64,000 nt of DNA from Granulicella tundricola MP5ACTX9 (GTDB lineage: Bacteria > Acidobacteriota > Terriglobia > Terriglobales > Acidobacteriaceae), in assembly GCF_000178975.2 (NCBI RefSeq), contig NC_015059.1:1-64000 (forward strand), in the 5' to 3' direction. Made by a program: the position numbers and the translations under genes. Below, one piece after another: positions 27,690-36,761 of the stretch. The notes beneath the pieces are model-generated. The model ran no database searches, was not told the origin of the DNA, and worked only from the letters and a program-made list of their open reading frames with translations. Numbering within the stretch: the first letter of the stretch is position 1; each line of letters begins with the position of its first letter.

Positions 27690-28630
27690 GGATCGTTACT
27701 GTTCTCAGAACGAGACAAACCAGTCTGTCAAGCGCGGTTACTCTGGCAATTCAAATCTTCTCTGGCTCAAATACCGATCCGTTCGACCTCGTCCAGGGAT
27801 ACCTCGTCACTACGACGGTCGTAAAGACCAGTGGTTCGGGAGGATTCGTGGGCTGCCAGCCTCGGCGAAGCTCCAGCTTAAGAGCGTCAAAGGACGCAGG
27901 TTCCAAAAGAATATGCATACTGTATGACGCACAGTATAAAAGTGTCAATCGTTTACATGCGGAAAAGATTGCACTCCGCACATTGTCATTTGCGTTGTGC
28001 AAAATTTATCTACCCACGACAACCCCAGTTGTCATGGGCAATTTTTCCTAATCTCGTCAACGAGATGGCACACTTTCTTGGCGGCGGATTTCTTCTTATG
28101 AGGTTTTAGGGATCGTTCGGAAACTCCGGGGTAACACTTCCTACAGGAAGGTGTGGACCAATCTTGGGTGTGCTTGGATCGACTTTAGAAGCCTCGTCGT
28201 AAATCTCTGACTGCCATGGTAGAGCCCAAATTTGGCAGTCCAACCAAAAGCTGAAAGCGAGAAAGCCTTCAGTTTAAGGTGTTGCGCGTGGAAGAAGTAA
28301 GGTATGGGTTCGTTCCTCCGATCATCGAGACGTGGTGCTTGGCGCACATCTGTCCCATATCGCCGAAACTTGCGCATCCGTGTTTCTGCTCTGCAGGCTA
28401 GGCCGTGGTCACGACGCGTCGGTCCTTTGTCGAGTAGGTACTTCTCAGCGTCGTCAAGAAAATGGCGTACTTCCTCTAAACTCGGCATTGCTCCGCGTCT
28501 CCATCTCGTGTTTCTCAGGCAGATCGGGCGCAGCGGGAGCCGGTGCCGGTGTAATCAACCTGAATAGGCCATGTTCCGCGCCTCGTATACGGTTCCGTTG
28601 GGACCCAAGGATCGAGTCATATTCGAATCT
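27690..28630. other. Region without a confident gene
   Basis: Between hipA and the relaxase there are only weak frames. One at 28141-28488 (-) begins MPSLEEVRHFLDDAEKYLL, which looks protein-like for about 25 codons and then loses character, so it may be a remnant. Another at 27751-28002 (-) has no start signal. Confidence 0.4.
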
Positions 28631-31600
28631 TTACATCCCAATACCAAACCCATGCCCACCAATGCTGATCTCCCGTTCCGGCTTGATCTCAAGCGAATGG
28701 GAGTGCTTCTGACCCCCGGGCATGGCGAAGTCGAGTGCCTGCGTTGTAGTGATCGCCTCACGATGCTGGTTATGGAACGTCCCATTCTGCCCGTCGATAT
28801 GAAGGTGTCGGCCTGTCTGGATATGCTGGTAAGTCTGCATGGTGCCGCTCTCCCGCTGCCATGCGAACTGCTTGGCCTCATCGGCAGGCAACGCCTCGTT
28901 CAGAGGGTTCCAACGGCGCGCGTGCTGCTCCACAAGCTCACGGCCGGTCAGCCGTACCTGCTGCCGCTCCGGTTCCTGCTGAACTTCCGGCACATGGGCG
29001 CTCTGGTGCGAGACTTCGCGGCTTAACACCTGCGGCAACTGCTCGCGGTCACTGGTGAAGATCTGGGCGTCCTGCGCACCGCGTGAAACTGCCACGTATG
29101 CCATGCGGTTGTTGAGCAGGTCCTTGGCTCCAAGCTCCGTGTCGATGTGGATCAGAACGCGGTCGGCAGTGTGACCCTGGCTGGAATGACTGGTAACGGC
29201 GTAGCCGTGGTCCAAGTGAGAATGTTCTCGGGGATCGAGCGAGACGCTCCGGCCGCTGTCCATCTTGAGGGTCATGTGCCCGTCGTCCGTGAAGCCCTGA
29301 ATGGTCCCAAGCTCACGATTAGCAATCTTCAGGTCATTGGCCGGCGCGGTGAACTGGATGCGGTCGCCCACCGAAAACGCCTTCTCCTGGTCACGGTAGA
29401 GAGAAACACCTTGCTGCCGGCGTGGATCGTAGGTCAACTCAGAGCCATCGGCACGCACGATGGTGAGTTGATTGGCGGCGGCATCCACACTCTTCACACG
29501 GGCATACTCTCCCTTTTGCAAGCCAGTCTCTTTGGAATTCCGGGAATAGAGCAGCACATCATTGAAGTGGTACCGCTCGGCCCAGGTCCTTTCAGCTCCG
29601 GTAAGATCCTGGCGCGGTACCAAAACAACGGTGCGGTGCTCTTCCCTGCCGACAATGTCCGACTTCTGCAACTCATTCCGAATTGCTTGGTTGATCTCGG
29701 CGCGGGAGCGGTTATCAGGCGAGACGACCAGCGTGTTCTCCGGCTGGCGTGCGTATTCCTTTGCAATAGCTGCGATGCGCTCAGCTTGGTTTGGCACCTC
29801 ATGCACCCTGCCCTGCCGCTCCAACCCTTGTACGGCTTCGCCCACCTGCCCCTGGGCAAGCTGCTGGACGACCTGTTTCAATGCGGCATCTCGCTGCCGC
29901 ACGATCTCGTCCAGCTTAGCCGTTCGCATACCAGCATCCTGTAATTGCGCAAAGGGCCGCCCCGCCTCGACCGCCTCGTGTTGTCGGGTATCGCCCACCA
30001 GGAGAACACGGTCGTTCGGGTGCAGACGCGTCACGAAATCGTGCATCTGCTTGGTCGAAGCAAGGGAGCTCTCGTCCAGGATGTAGAACCGCTTCTGGCC
30101 GGTATCGGCCTGTTGGCCCTTCGCTAGATGAAGCTGCAGGGTCGATGTCTCGATCCCAGCCTCGCCCAGCTTCTGAGCCGCGCGGCTCGTCGGCGCAAAG
30201 CCTTCCACCCGGTAGCCGTTTGCCTCGGCTCCTTCGCGGATGACGGCAAGGGTGGTGGTCTTCCCTGCCCCGGCTACCCCGTCCAAGCCCACAATCTTCT
30301 CCTGGCTGGCAAGGATCTGTTCCGCGGCTTTCTGCTGGGCACCGTTCAACTGTGAGTGGCGGCTGAGAAGCTCGGCGCGGGATTTTGCCTCACTCAACTC
30401 AGGGCTGTTCTCCAGGGCGAAGTTGCCGTTCTGCATACGGCTGACGATTTCGCGTTCCATGCGAACCATGGCGGCGGTCGTGTACTGCCGACCAGCAGAC
30501 TTAGGCGCGTGCTCGGCTGTGCGGAACTCCTGTTTATCCTGAGCCCGTCGCTCGAACTCCTGCCGCACCTGGCTGGCACTCGCCTGTCCCATGCTTCGGT
30601 TCAACGCAGCCTGGAGGATCACCCGCTCATCCTGAATGGCCGCTCGCTCGAAGGCATGCTCACGGGCGAAGGTCACCGCCTGCTGAGCGACCTTAGGCGC
30701 GTCGATCTCCTGGCTACGCTGATTGCTGAACGAACGGGACACTACCCAATCGGCTTGGTGGCCGTACTGGGCTGCGAGGTCCCGATGCCGATGGAGAACG
30801 TCAGCAGCTGACTGAATCTCTTTGGAATCTCGGCTCCGATGTGCCACCACCTGGGCGGCACCGGCGCCCTCGCGGCCGATCTCCTTCAGCTCCGTCGTGA
30901 TCTGGGCGCGGCGGGGACTGGATGCCTCCAGGTACTCCCGGCTGTAGCCCTTGATCTCCGGCTGACCATGCTCTCCACGCTCGATCTCGTAGCCCAATTC
31001 CTGCAGACGGGCGGCAAGTTCGGTGCGGTAGACCGCCGTCGCAAACGCCTGGGACTGGAAGAGACCACGCTCCTGGAGCGCGTGCGTGTCGCCGTCTTTG
31101 CTCTCCGCGATGTTGAAGACAACGATGTGGGTGTGGAGCTGCGGCGCGGCGTACCCGTCGACCGGCCGGGCAGTGTCGTGCTCGAAGGTTGCCGCTATAA
31201 ACTTGCCCGTCTTTTCCGGTTCGCGGACGTTGCCCATGCGCGCCTGGGTGTACCGCTCAAACTCGCTCAAGGCGACTTGAACACTCTCCCGGTGCGCTTC
31301 ACGCACACGCTCATCACCGCCTACCAGTGCAGTTAGCGAGACGGACTTCGGAGCCGAGATGGTCGCATCCCAACCGGCCCGGTGACCAACGGAGGTAACG
31401 TCCTTCCCGTAGCGGTTCTCGTACGTCCGCGACGGCTGGTGCCACACCAACTGCTCCTGGGTCATAGGGTGTTCGCCTTCCGTGAGTCGGGCGAAATGCT
31501 CCGCTCCGACCTCACCTTTAAGGCCCCACTCGGCTGCAAGTTTGCCCTGCCATTCACTGTGTCCCTGCTGATCCCGGCTCCAGTAGTTCGCCTGCTCCGA

Positions 31601-31666
31601 CACGAACTCCCGTGCGTGATACGTCCTCGCCTGCGGTGCCGAAAGCGCCTTGGACATCGTCATCAT
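28631..31666 (-). CDS. MobF-family conjugative relaxase with helicase domain (TrwC/TraI-like)
   Basis: 1011 residues. The N-terminal relaxase domain has YHAREFVSEQANYWSRDQ with the candidate nicking Tyr residues and the metal-binding His triad in APQLHTHIVVFN. The C-terminal superfamily 1 helicase has the Walker A GLDGVAGAGKTTTLAVI, Walker B FYILDESSLAS, VLLVGDTRQHEAV, and the late motif GYAVTSHSSQGHTADRVLIH. The protein would nick oriT, stay covalently bound to DNA and unwind it during transfer. It ends an operon with the genes at 31683 and 32615. The length is in line with TrwC-type proteins and nothing appears broken. No type IV secretion genes lie in the window. Confidence 0.93.
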   Translation of the reverse strand: MMTMSKALSAPQARTYHAREFVSEQANYWSRDQQGHSEWQGKLAAEWGLKGEVGAEHFARLTEGEHPMTQEQLVWHQPSRTYENRYGKDVTSVGHRAGWDATISAPKSVSLTALVGGDERVREAHRESVQVALSEFERYTQARMGNVREPEKTGKFIAATFEHDTARPVDGYAAPQLHTHIVVFNIAESKDGDTHALQERGLFQSQAFATAVYRTELAARLQELGYEIERGEHGQPEIKGYSREYLEASSPRRAQITTELKEIGREGAGAAQVVAHRSRDSKEIQSAADVLHRHRDLAAQYGHQADWVVSRSFSNQRSQEIDAPKVAQQAVTFAREHAFERAAIQDERVILQAALNRSMGQASASQVRQEFERRAQDKQEFRTAEHAPKSAGRQYTTAAMVRMEREIVSRMQNGNFALENSPELSEAKSRAELLSRHSQLNGAQQKAAEQILASQEKIVGLDGVAGAGKTTTLAVIREGAEANGYRVEGFAPTSRAAQKLGEAGIETSTLQLHLAKGQQADTGQKRFYILDESSLASTKQMHDFVTRLHPNDRVLLVGDTRQHEAVEAGRPFAQLQDAGMRTAKLDEIVRQRDAALKQVVQQLAQGQVGEAVQGLERQGRVHEVPNQAERIAAIAKEYARQPENTLVVSPDNRSRAEINQAIRNELQKSDIVGREEHRTVVLVPRQDLTGAERTWAERYHFNDVLLYSRNSKETGLQKGEYARVKSVDAAANQLTIVRADGSELTYDPRRQQGVSLYRDQEKAFSVGDRIQFTAPANDLKIANRELGTIQGFTDDGHMTLKMDSGRSVSLDPREHSHLDHGYAVTSHSSQGHTADRVLIHIDTELGAKDLLNNRMAYVAVSRGAQDAQIFTSDREQLPQVLSREVSHQSAHVPEVQQEPERQQVRLTGRELVEQHARRWNPLNEALPADEAKQFAWQRESGTMQTYQHIQTGRHLHIDGQNGTFHNQHREAITTTQALDFAMPGGQKHSHSLEIKPEREISIGGHGFGIGM

Positions 31667-31682
31667 CGGGCATCACCTCGGC

Positions 31683-32618
31683 TCACTCGATCCATTGCGA
31701 CACATCCCATTTGCGTTCCGGTTCGCCCTGGGCAGGAGGTCTGCCGAAGGGAGAGCTGGGTGGTTTCGAAGCCGGTGGTTGACTAGGCTTTGCCAGGGGA
31801 GCGGTCGGTTTCGGACGTCGATCGGGTGTTACCTCTGCCGCCTTCGTCACGCTGAGTGAAGCAGCTTTCGGCTCCGGTTCTTTCGGGGTTGGCGCTTCTG
31901 CCGTCACGGTTTCTGACGGTGAAACGGTGACCCTTCGGCTCGCAAAAACTGCCGGCATCGCCACCATCGGCTGCTTCGGAGCAAACCAACTCCGGGCCTG
32001 ACTCGCAGTCGCCTTCCCCTCTTGAATCATCTGCGTGGTAAACAGCTCTAGGTCCTGGCCGAGGGTGTGCGGAACGTAATGCGGGTCCCAATGCAGACCC
32101 CGTTCCCGCGCAAGATTATTCCGCCAACTGTCGAAGAACTTCCAGCACATCCACCCGACCAGAACCAGCTCGAACGGCTGCAGGAAGAGGAACAAAAAGC
32201 TGTGCCCTCCAAAGAAGTTTGTCTCCAAGAAGTCCCGGGTCTCCTGCTGTTGGAACGTCCCACCAGCGGTGTATCCAAGCTCGGTCCACCCCTGCGACAG
32301 AGCCGGCTTGGAAAGTTCAAACGGAGCGGTTCCTTCCTTGACGGGCACCAGGTCTCCGGGATCCGCGATCTCCCACACTTTGCCCGGCGCTCGCTTCTCA
32401 ATCCACTCCACATACTCCGGTCCTGAGCCCTGCAACACACCGACGGTGGACTGCAGATAGACGGGCAGGTAGAACCTCTGGACGGGAGAGAACCTCACCT
32501 CGACCCAGCCCCAAACCGGCAGCAAAGCCAGCAGGACAAACAGCACGCCCGAGAGCGTTAGGAACACAACAGACCACCACGGGTGGCGCAACGTGAACGG
32601 CCGAGAGAGAGCGATCAT
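31683..32618 (-). CDS. Membrane protein of the mobilisation operon, unknown function
   Basis: About 311 residues from ATG 32618, which overlaps the MobC-like stop by four bases. Two membrane segments are visible: WWSVVFLTLSGVLFVLLALL at the N-terminus and FLFLFLQPFELVLVGWMCW near residue 150. A region of about 110 residues lies between them, probably periplasmic. The C-terminal third is Pro/Lys/Ala-rich and disordered. The position is where a VirD4-type coupling protein often sits, but no Walker motifs are present, so it may be an adaptor or a truncated relative. An upstream frame to 32864 overlaps the neighbour and is not used. Confidence 0.7.
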   Translation of the reverse strand: MIALSRPFTLRHPWWSVVFLTLSGVLFVLLALLPVWGWVEVRFSPVQRFYLPVYLQSTVGVLQGSGPEYVEWIEKRAPGKVWEIADPGDLVPVKEGTAPFELSKPALSQGWTELGYTAGGTFQQQETRDFLETNFFGGHSFLFLFLQPFELVLVGWMCWKFFDSWRNNLARERGLHWDPHYVPHTLGQDLELFTTQMIQEGKATASQARSWFAPKQPMVAMPAVFASRRVTVSPSETVTAEAPTPKEPEPKAASLSVTKAAEVTPDRRPKPTAPLAKPSQPPASKPPSSPFGRPPAQGEPERKWDVSQWIE

Positions 32619-33022
32619 TTCCCCTCCGTTGCGTCGTGCAAGCGCCGCAGTATCTCGTCGGCTTTGCCCTCCTTCACGTGGTCGGCCTGCCGCACGATAT
32701 CTCGCACCTGGTCGGGTGAAATCGAGCTTCCTGCAACCGCAGCGAAGAGGTTCACGGTGAGCTGGCGCAATCCCATTAGCTCCGTCAGCAATGTTGGGTC
32801 GGGCATTGCCTTCCGGCTTCGCACGGGCCGCTTCAAGTGAGCGACCGCCGCCTCGCGAAGCCACTGCGAACAGGTCTGGCCGGCTGCCTGTGCCGCCTCT
32901 TCGACGGCAAGCATCTCGGCGCGCGGCAACCGTGTGGCCAAAGTCTTAGCCTGATTGGAAGGCGTGAGTCTGGCCTCGAACTCGCGTTCGGCCAAGGACT
33001 GAGGAATGCGGGGACGGCTCAT
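32615..33022 (-). CDS. Relaxosome accessory protein, MobC/TraY-like
   Basis: About 135 residues from ATG 33022 (MSRPRIPQSLAEREFEARLT). TLATRLPRAEMLAVEEAAQAAGQTCSQW-type sequence (shortened here to TLATRLPRAEMLAVEEAAQA) matches a ribbon-helix-helix start with a beta strand and helix. A helical C-terminus follows (LRQLTVNLFAAVAG, ADEILRRLHDATEG). Such proteins bind near nic and help the relaxase. It is first in the operon with the genes at 31683 and 28631, and the candidate oriT lies just upstream. Confidence 0.7.
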   Translation of the reverse strand: MSRPRIPQSLAEREFEARLTPSNQAKTLATRLPRAEMLAVEEAAQAAGQTCSQWLREAAVAHLKRPVRSRKAMPDPTLLTELMGLRQLTVNLFAAVAGSSISPDQVRDIVRQADHVKEGKADEILRRLHDATEGK

Positions 33023-33069
33023 CGGAAGGAACTCAACCTCGCATAGAACATACGGCGAAACTGATGTGG

Positions 33070-33270
33070 GCGTCAAGAAATCTGCGTTTAGCTTCTGTAA
33101 ACATAGCCCCTTTTAGCTTCTCAGAACAGGTGCAGCTCAAAGACACACCCGTTTACAAATGTTTACGCCTGGTTCCACTCGGAACCAGATATGCGCTAAG
33201 TTGCTGTTTCATATACGTATACGAACGTAAACGACAAGGTTTGCAACGGGTAACCCTTTGGGGATGACGT
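33070..33270. other. Candidate origin of transfer
   Basis: Non-coding stretch directly upstream of the mobilisation operon. It contains a perfect 8-bp inverted repeat with a four-base loop at 33169-33188 (CTGGTTCC, ACTC, GGAACCAG). Also visible are GTTTACAAATGTTTACG and ATACGTATACGAACG. MobF oriT sites usually lie beside the operon and have such repeats near nic. The nic position cannot be told by eye. Confidence 0.45.
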
Positions 33271-33369
33271 GTCTCCGTTATTCCGGTGCGAAGCGCCGTG
33301 CCTCTTCGCAACGAAGATCCATCCCGAATAGCACGGCTTCAGTACAGCGATCCTTACCGCTTTGCCTGC

Positions 33370-33633
33370 TCAAACGCGATGCTCTGTGACGCGGTGAACG
33401 CTCTTGCAGGTGCCCGTCTTACAAACCGCTGCCTTGCATTGGCTACAACGCAGGTACTCACCGCGGCGAAAGAATCGCTGGCAGATTGTGCATTCGGCGA
33501 CCGACCAGGCCGGGGTCTGACGCTGGGGTGAAGATGCGAGCGCATAGGTTTCATGCAATGGCTCTTGTTCGCCAACCGCCGCACGAACATCCTTCAGTTC
33601 GGGTGCCGCAAGGATGTCTCTGAGCGAGTTCAT
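33370..33633 (-). CDS. Small zinc-finger-like protein
   Basis: About 87 residues from ATG 33633, with GAGGA seven bases upstream. The C-terminal half is Cys-rich: CTICQRFFRRGEYLRCSQC, then VCKTGTCKSVHRV. Four Cys in two CxxC pairs about 12 residues apart suggest one zinc ribbon, with two more Cys and a His behind. Function is unknown. It may belong to plasmid housekeeping between the mob and rep modules. Confidence 0.5.
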   Translation of the reverse strand: MNSLRDILAAPELKDVRAAVGEQEPLHETYALASSPQRQTPAWSVAECTICQRFFRRGEYLRCSQCKAAVCKTGTCKSVHRVTEHRV

Positions 33634-33884
33634 CACTTCCTCAAGTGCACTCCTATCGTTTCCGATTGGCTGGCTAGATCCGGGTCAGAGGTGTGGCTGC
33701 GCTCTTCAGTGCTCAAGCGGAAGATCTCTGCGAACTTGTCTGGGTACATGGGTGCCATTCTATTGCCAATGGAGCATGCGGCAGCACCACGCGGTATCCA
33801 GGGTGAGAGTTACCTGTTGTCCGCCACCCCACCCCCGAAGTTATTCATATTGCATCTTCGCCTTGTATTCGCCTACAGTAAAGC

Positions 33885-34235
33885 ATGGGCGGCGAGAGAG
33901 CAAGTAAGACCAGGCAGCGTGAAGCCGGGAAGATTTGCTGCATCTGCAGCCTAACCCTCGACGCACCTCCGTGGGGAACCTATGGGGAGCGGAGGTGCGG
34001 AAAGTGCGCGGCGAAGCAGCCCAAACGACGTGTCCTCATGAACTTCATGCTCCGCCAAGGCTGGCACATCAGCTTTCTGGAGGAGGATTGTCAGACGAGC
34101 TTGCGGAAGAAACACACCTTCGCCGACGACTCGAAGGTGCTGGAGATGGAGGTCAAGGGTGATGCCAGATTCGACTCTGAGGGGCGAATGATGTTTGAGC
34201 GGGGCATATCTCAAGGCGCGGCGGGATATGGCTGA
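33885..34235 (+). CDS. Hypothetical zinc-ribbon protein
   Basis: 116 residues. The N-terminus carries CCICSLTLDAPPWGTYGE followed by RCGKCAAKQPKRR, two CxxC pairs 16 residues apart, as in a zinc ribbon. The remainder (MNFMLRQGWHISFLEEDC and on) has no recognised motif. The start ATG 33885 lacks a strong ribosome binding site. It lies upstream of 34390 on the same strand. Confidence 0.5.
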   Translation: MGGERASKTRQREAGKICCICSLTLDAPPWGTYGERRCGKCAAKQPKRRVLMNFMLRQGWHISFLEEDCQTSLRKKHTFADDSKVLEMEVKGDARFDSEGRMMFERGISQGAAGYG

Positions 34236-34389
34236 ATCTGACAGGGGAGCAGTACGCAAAGCTGAGGTGATGCGGCTACGCGTGCGCTGAGGGCCCAGGT
34301 GCGCGCAAGCCGGTTCGGATGCTGGATTGGGGTATTTTGGCAGTCCGGGGGCACAAGTGAACTATCGCGGGCCGTATTAGAGGCCCGTT

Positions 34390-35055
34390 ATGATCGAAGA
34401 CATCTCTCTTCCGGTGACGCCGACAGCCACCACCTCGGCGATCTCAACCCCCACCCCCACCGTTCTGCCTTCGATGGCGAGCGCAACACCCCAGGAGTCA
34501 AGCTCGTTGTCGTGGCGCTCATTCAACTATGGCGGGAAGACGCACACCTTCCCCCAACTGGAACCGGACACCTTTGTGTTCGTCCGGCCCGACTCGAAGG
34601 AAGCACCCTCTGAGAAATTCACGGTGGACATCCGCTACACCGATCACTGTTTTACCCGGAGCCCCCGCCCCGGCGAGGAGTACGACCTGTCGCAGGTTTG
34701 GTCGATGCGCACCCTCGGCAACGGTGTAAAAAAGGTTAGGCTCTTCTGTCCCATGCGGAATGAACTGTCGAAGCTGCTCCCAGACCTGATTCGCAGCTTC
34801 CCGGACAAGAAGCCCCACCACAACAAGGAGAAGCGGAACTTCTTCACGGTCGACACACTGACCTATCAGGGAAATCCGGTGAAGTACGACATCATCTTCA
34901 GTGTCCGCAAGTCGGGCAAGGGACGTCTGGAGTTGCTGGTAGAAACGGCTTACGTTGACGAACCGGACTACCCGGCCGCGCCGCTCGATGGCCGCCGCGT
35001 TCGCTTCTGGATCATCCTTAACAACACGCTGAAGGGCATCAAAATCCCGAACTAA
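34390..35055 (+). CDS. Hypothetical protein (221 aa)
   Basis: The N-terminal 40 residues are Ser/Thr/Pro-rich and probably disordered. From about residue 42 there is a mixed alpha/beta sequence (FNYGGKTHTFPQLEPDTFVF, VWSMRTLGNGVKKVRLFCP, NFFTVDTLTYQGNPVKYD) ending in WIILNNTLKGIKIPN. No family is recognised. Codon usage looks like its neighbours, and an intrinsic terminator follows six bases after the stop, which supports a genuine transcription unit. Confidence 0.65.
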   Translation: MIEDISLPVTPTATTSAISTPTPTVLPSMASATPQESSSLSWRSFNYGGKTHTFPQLEPDTFVFVRPDSKEAPSEKFTVDIRYTDHCFTRSPRPGEEYDLSQVWSMRTLGNGVKKVRLFCPMRNELSKLLPDLIRSFPDKKPHHNKEKRNFFTVDTLTYQGNPVKYDIIFSVRKSGKGRLELLVETAYVDEPDYPAAPLDGRRVRFWIILNNTLKGIKIPN

Positions 35056-35060
35056 CGTGA

Positions 35061-35092
35061 GAAAGCCCCCGATGAAGGGGGCTTCTCTTACC
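35061..35092 (+). terminator. Intrinsic terminator after the gene at 34390
   Basis: AAGCCCCC, loop GATGA, GGGGGCTT and then a T/C-rich tail (CTCTTACC) form a strong stem immediately after the stop codon. Confidence 0.75.
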
Positions 35093-35391
35093 TTCGCGCT
35101 CCTCTTGGGTATGACCACACTCGTGGAAGCCATTGCTGGCGGGCGGCGACACCACGGCAAGGCCGGTGCGCTTGTCATGTCGCTGTACTTATTATCCCAC
35201 CACCACCACCACCATGCAACAGTCGAGTCGTCGTAGGAGTGCAACGAAGGTCGTATCATATCGTTCTATTTCAGTTTGAAACGATCGATCTAAAGTCGTT
35301 CACTTTTCTAGACCTATCTCCCACAGGACAGATAAATCTACAGGGACTAGCTACAGGTTAACTATAGGCTTCCTTAAAGCAGCGAGAAAGC

Positions 35392-35571
35392 GCGACCGTT
35401 TCATCACATGCTAGCGACCGTTTCATCTCGCAAATCGAGAAACGCTAAGCAATTTAGCGCGACCGTTTCATCTCACTAAAATGCCAGTTTCTTGTGTAAA
35501 TGAGGTGCCTTCAGAAGTTCCCGTGTCGATTCAGCAACCGTTGCAACTCTGAAGCGCGACCGTTTCATCTC
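35392..35571 (+). repeat. Iterons at the 3' side of the first rep gene
   Basis: GCGACCGTTTCATCTC occurs at 35414-35429, 35459-35474 and 35556-35571, and as GCGACCGTTTCATCAC at 35392-35407. All are in the same direction. Start-to-start distances are 22, 45 and 97 bases. The last one overlaps the rep stop codon. These are candidate RepA-binding sites. Confidence 0.75.
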
Positions 35572-36472
35572 ATTCTTTGGATTCGATGGCCGTTTTTGCT
35601 GGGTGGACGATGAGGTATTCGTCGGTACTTTCGATCACCAGGGCGGGATAGACCAGCTTGATCTTCTTGATTGCTTCCAATGTCTTAGACCGAAAGTCGC
35701 GGGTCCGGGCGTATTCCCCGCCCATCTGGTCATGCAAGCCCTTCCAAGGCACGATGCGGTTTGCCTTGTTCTTGTTCGCGGCGAATACCGTGTAGGTCAG
35801 CCACGCGTATAGGTCGAGGGCCAGTGGCGACCGCTTGAGTGCTCGCAGCGCCCGCATGTCTACTGGCACCGGCGAGGCCGTCACCATCTTGAAGAAGTCT
35901 TCGCCTAGCTCGATCCAGCTATCCCATAGGCTACGATCTGCAGACGTCTTGAAGGCCCACCAAAACTCCGTCTTCGAGGTCACTGGCATGTAGACGTTCA
36001 TCTCATGAGCCTCTTCGGCTTGCTCGACATTGATCTGGGCCGTGAAGAGTCTGGTCATCTGCTCTTTCAGCCGCGCCACGTCGCTGCGCTCCCCGCTCCC
36101 ATTTCGGGGATTCAAGCCGATCTCCCTCATAAAGTCGGGCAGGCTATCGCCCAGCGTAATCCGTCTGCTCTTGGTCCTGGTAGCTTCAGTGACCATCCAG
36201 AACAGGAGGAGCCGTGGGATCGAACCGTAGGGGTAGAGCGCCTTATCGTCCTTGCCAATGTGAGGCCGGATCGATAGCGTTACGTTACCGTTCCGACGTC
36301 GCCAAATGTTGACGTTGCCTGGGTCCGAATGCGGCAGGGTGCATTGGACCAGGTGCCGTGCCATGTAGACCCGCTCCGCTGCCTCGGGGTTCTGCTTTAT
36401 ATCTACGGCGGCGTCGAGCAACTTGTCGAGGAAGAAACTGCTTTTTGAAGCATCGGGGTCTTTACGTGGCAT
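35570..36472 (-). CDS. repA: Plasmid replication initiator, RepA family (replicon 1)
   Basis: 300 residues. The family signature is strong: MARHLVQCTLPHSDPGN, YPYGSIPRLLLFWMVTEA, SDVARLKEQMTRLF, then ALRALKRSPLALDLYAWLTY in the C-terminal winged helix. The protein would bind the GCGACCGTTTCATCTC iterons and open the origin. It starts inside the end of the upstream gene (11-base overlap with 36462-36761), forming a three-gene coupled operon. A 125-bp piece of its C-terminal region is duplicated at 46567-46691. Confidence 0.9.
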   Translation of the reverse strand: MPRKDPDASKSSFFLDKLLDAAVDIKQNPEAAERVYMARHLVQCTLPHSDPGNVNIWRRRNGNVTLSIRPHIGKDDKALYPYGSIPRLLLFWMVTEATRTKSRRITLGDSLPDFMREIGLNPRNGSGERSDVARLKEQMTRLFTAQINVEQAEEAHEMNVYMPVTSKTEFWWAFKTSADRSLWDSWIELGEDFFKMVTASPVPVDMRALRALKRSPLALDLYAWLTYTVFAANKNKANRIVPWKGLHDQMGGEYARTRDFRSKTLEAIKKIKLVYPALVIESTDEYLIVHPAKTAIESKE

Positions 36473-36761
36473 TACTGCCCTCCTCTTCCTCGGACGTGTT
36501 GAAGAGCACTCCTAGGCTCGCCGCCTCGCGCTTGGTGAGCGTGAAGAAACTGGGATAGCCGGCCATGATAGCCTTTAGAGCGTAGTTGGACACATGGGAC
36601 GCTACACCTGCCACTGCCAGCGAGTGCACTAGGTCGCCCATATCGGTGTACTGACGGCTCTCGCCACGCAATCCCGCAGCATTGCCGTGGACGGCACACA
36701 TTGCCTTGATAGGGCTGGCACCAGGTCCTTTTTCCAAGGCTAGAATGAGCCGCATCGTCAT
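36462..36761 (-). CDS. Unknown protein coupled to rep, paralogue of its upstream neighbour (short form)
   Basis: 99 residues. The pattern LILALEKGPGASPIKAMCAV, AGLRGESRQYTDMGDLVHSL, GYPSFFTLTKREAASLGVL is shared block by block with the product of the gene just upstream. The two arose by tandem duplication. The start overlaps the upstream stop by four bases and the end overlaps repA by 11 bases. No known domain is recognised. Its place suggests a part in control of replication or partition. Confidence 0.75.
   Translation of the reverse strand: MTMRLILALEKGPGASPIKAMCAVHGNAAGLRGESRQYTDMGDLVHSLAVAGVASHVSNYALKAIMAGYPSFFTLTKREAASLGVLFNTSEEEEGSNAT

Noticed and set aside
28141..28488. Minus-strand frame starting MPSLEEVRHFLDDAEKYLL
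   Set aside because: Only the first 25 codons look protein-like; no family and no clear start. Mentioned in the region note only.
35195..35216. CCA trinucleotide run (about six units)
   Set aside because: Simple repeat in an intergenic region with no associated element.
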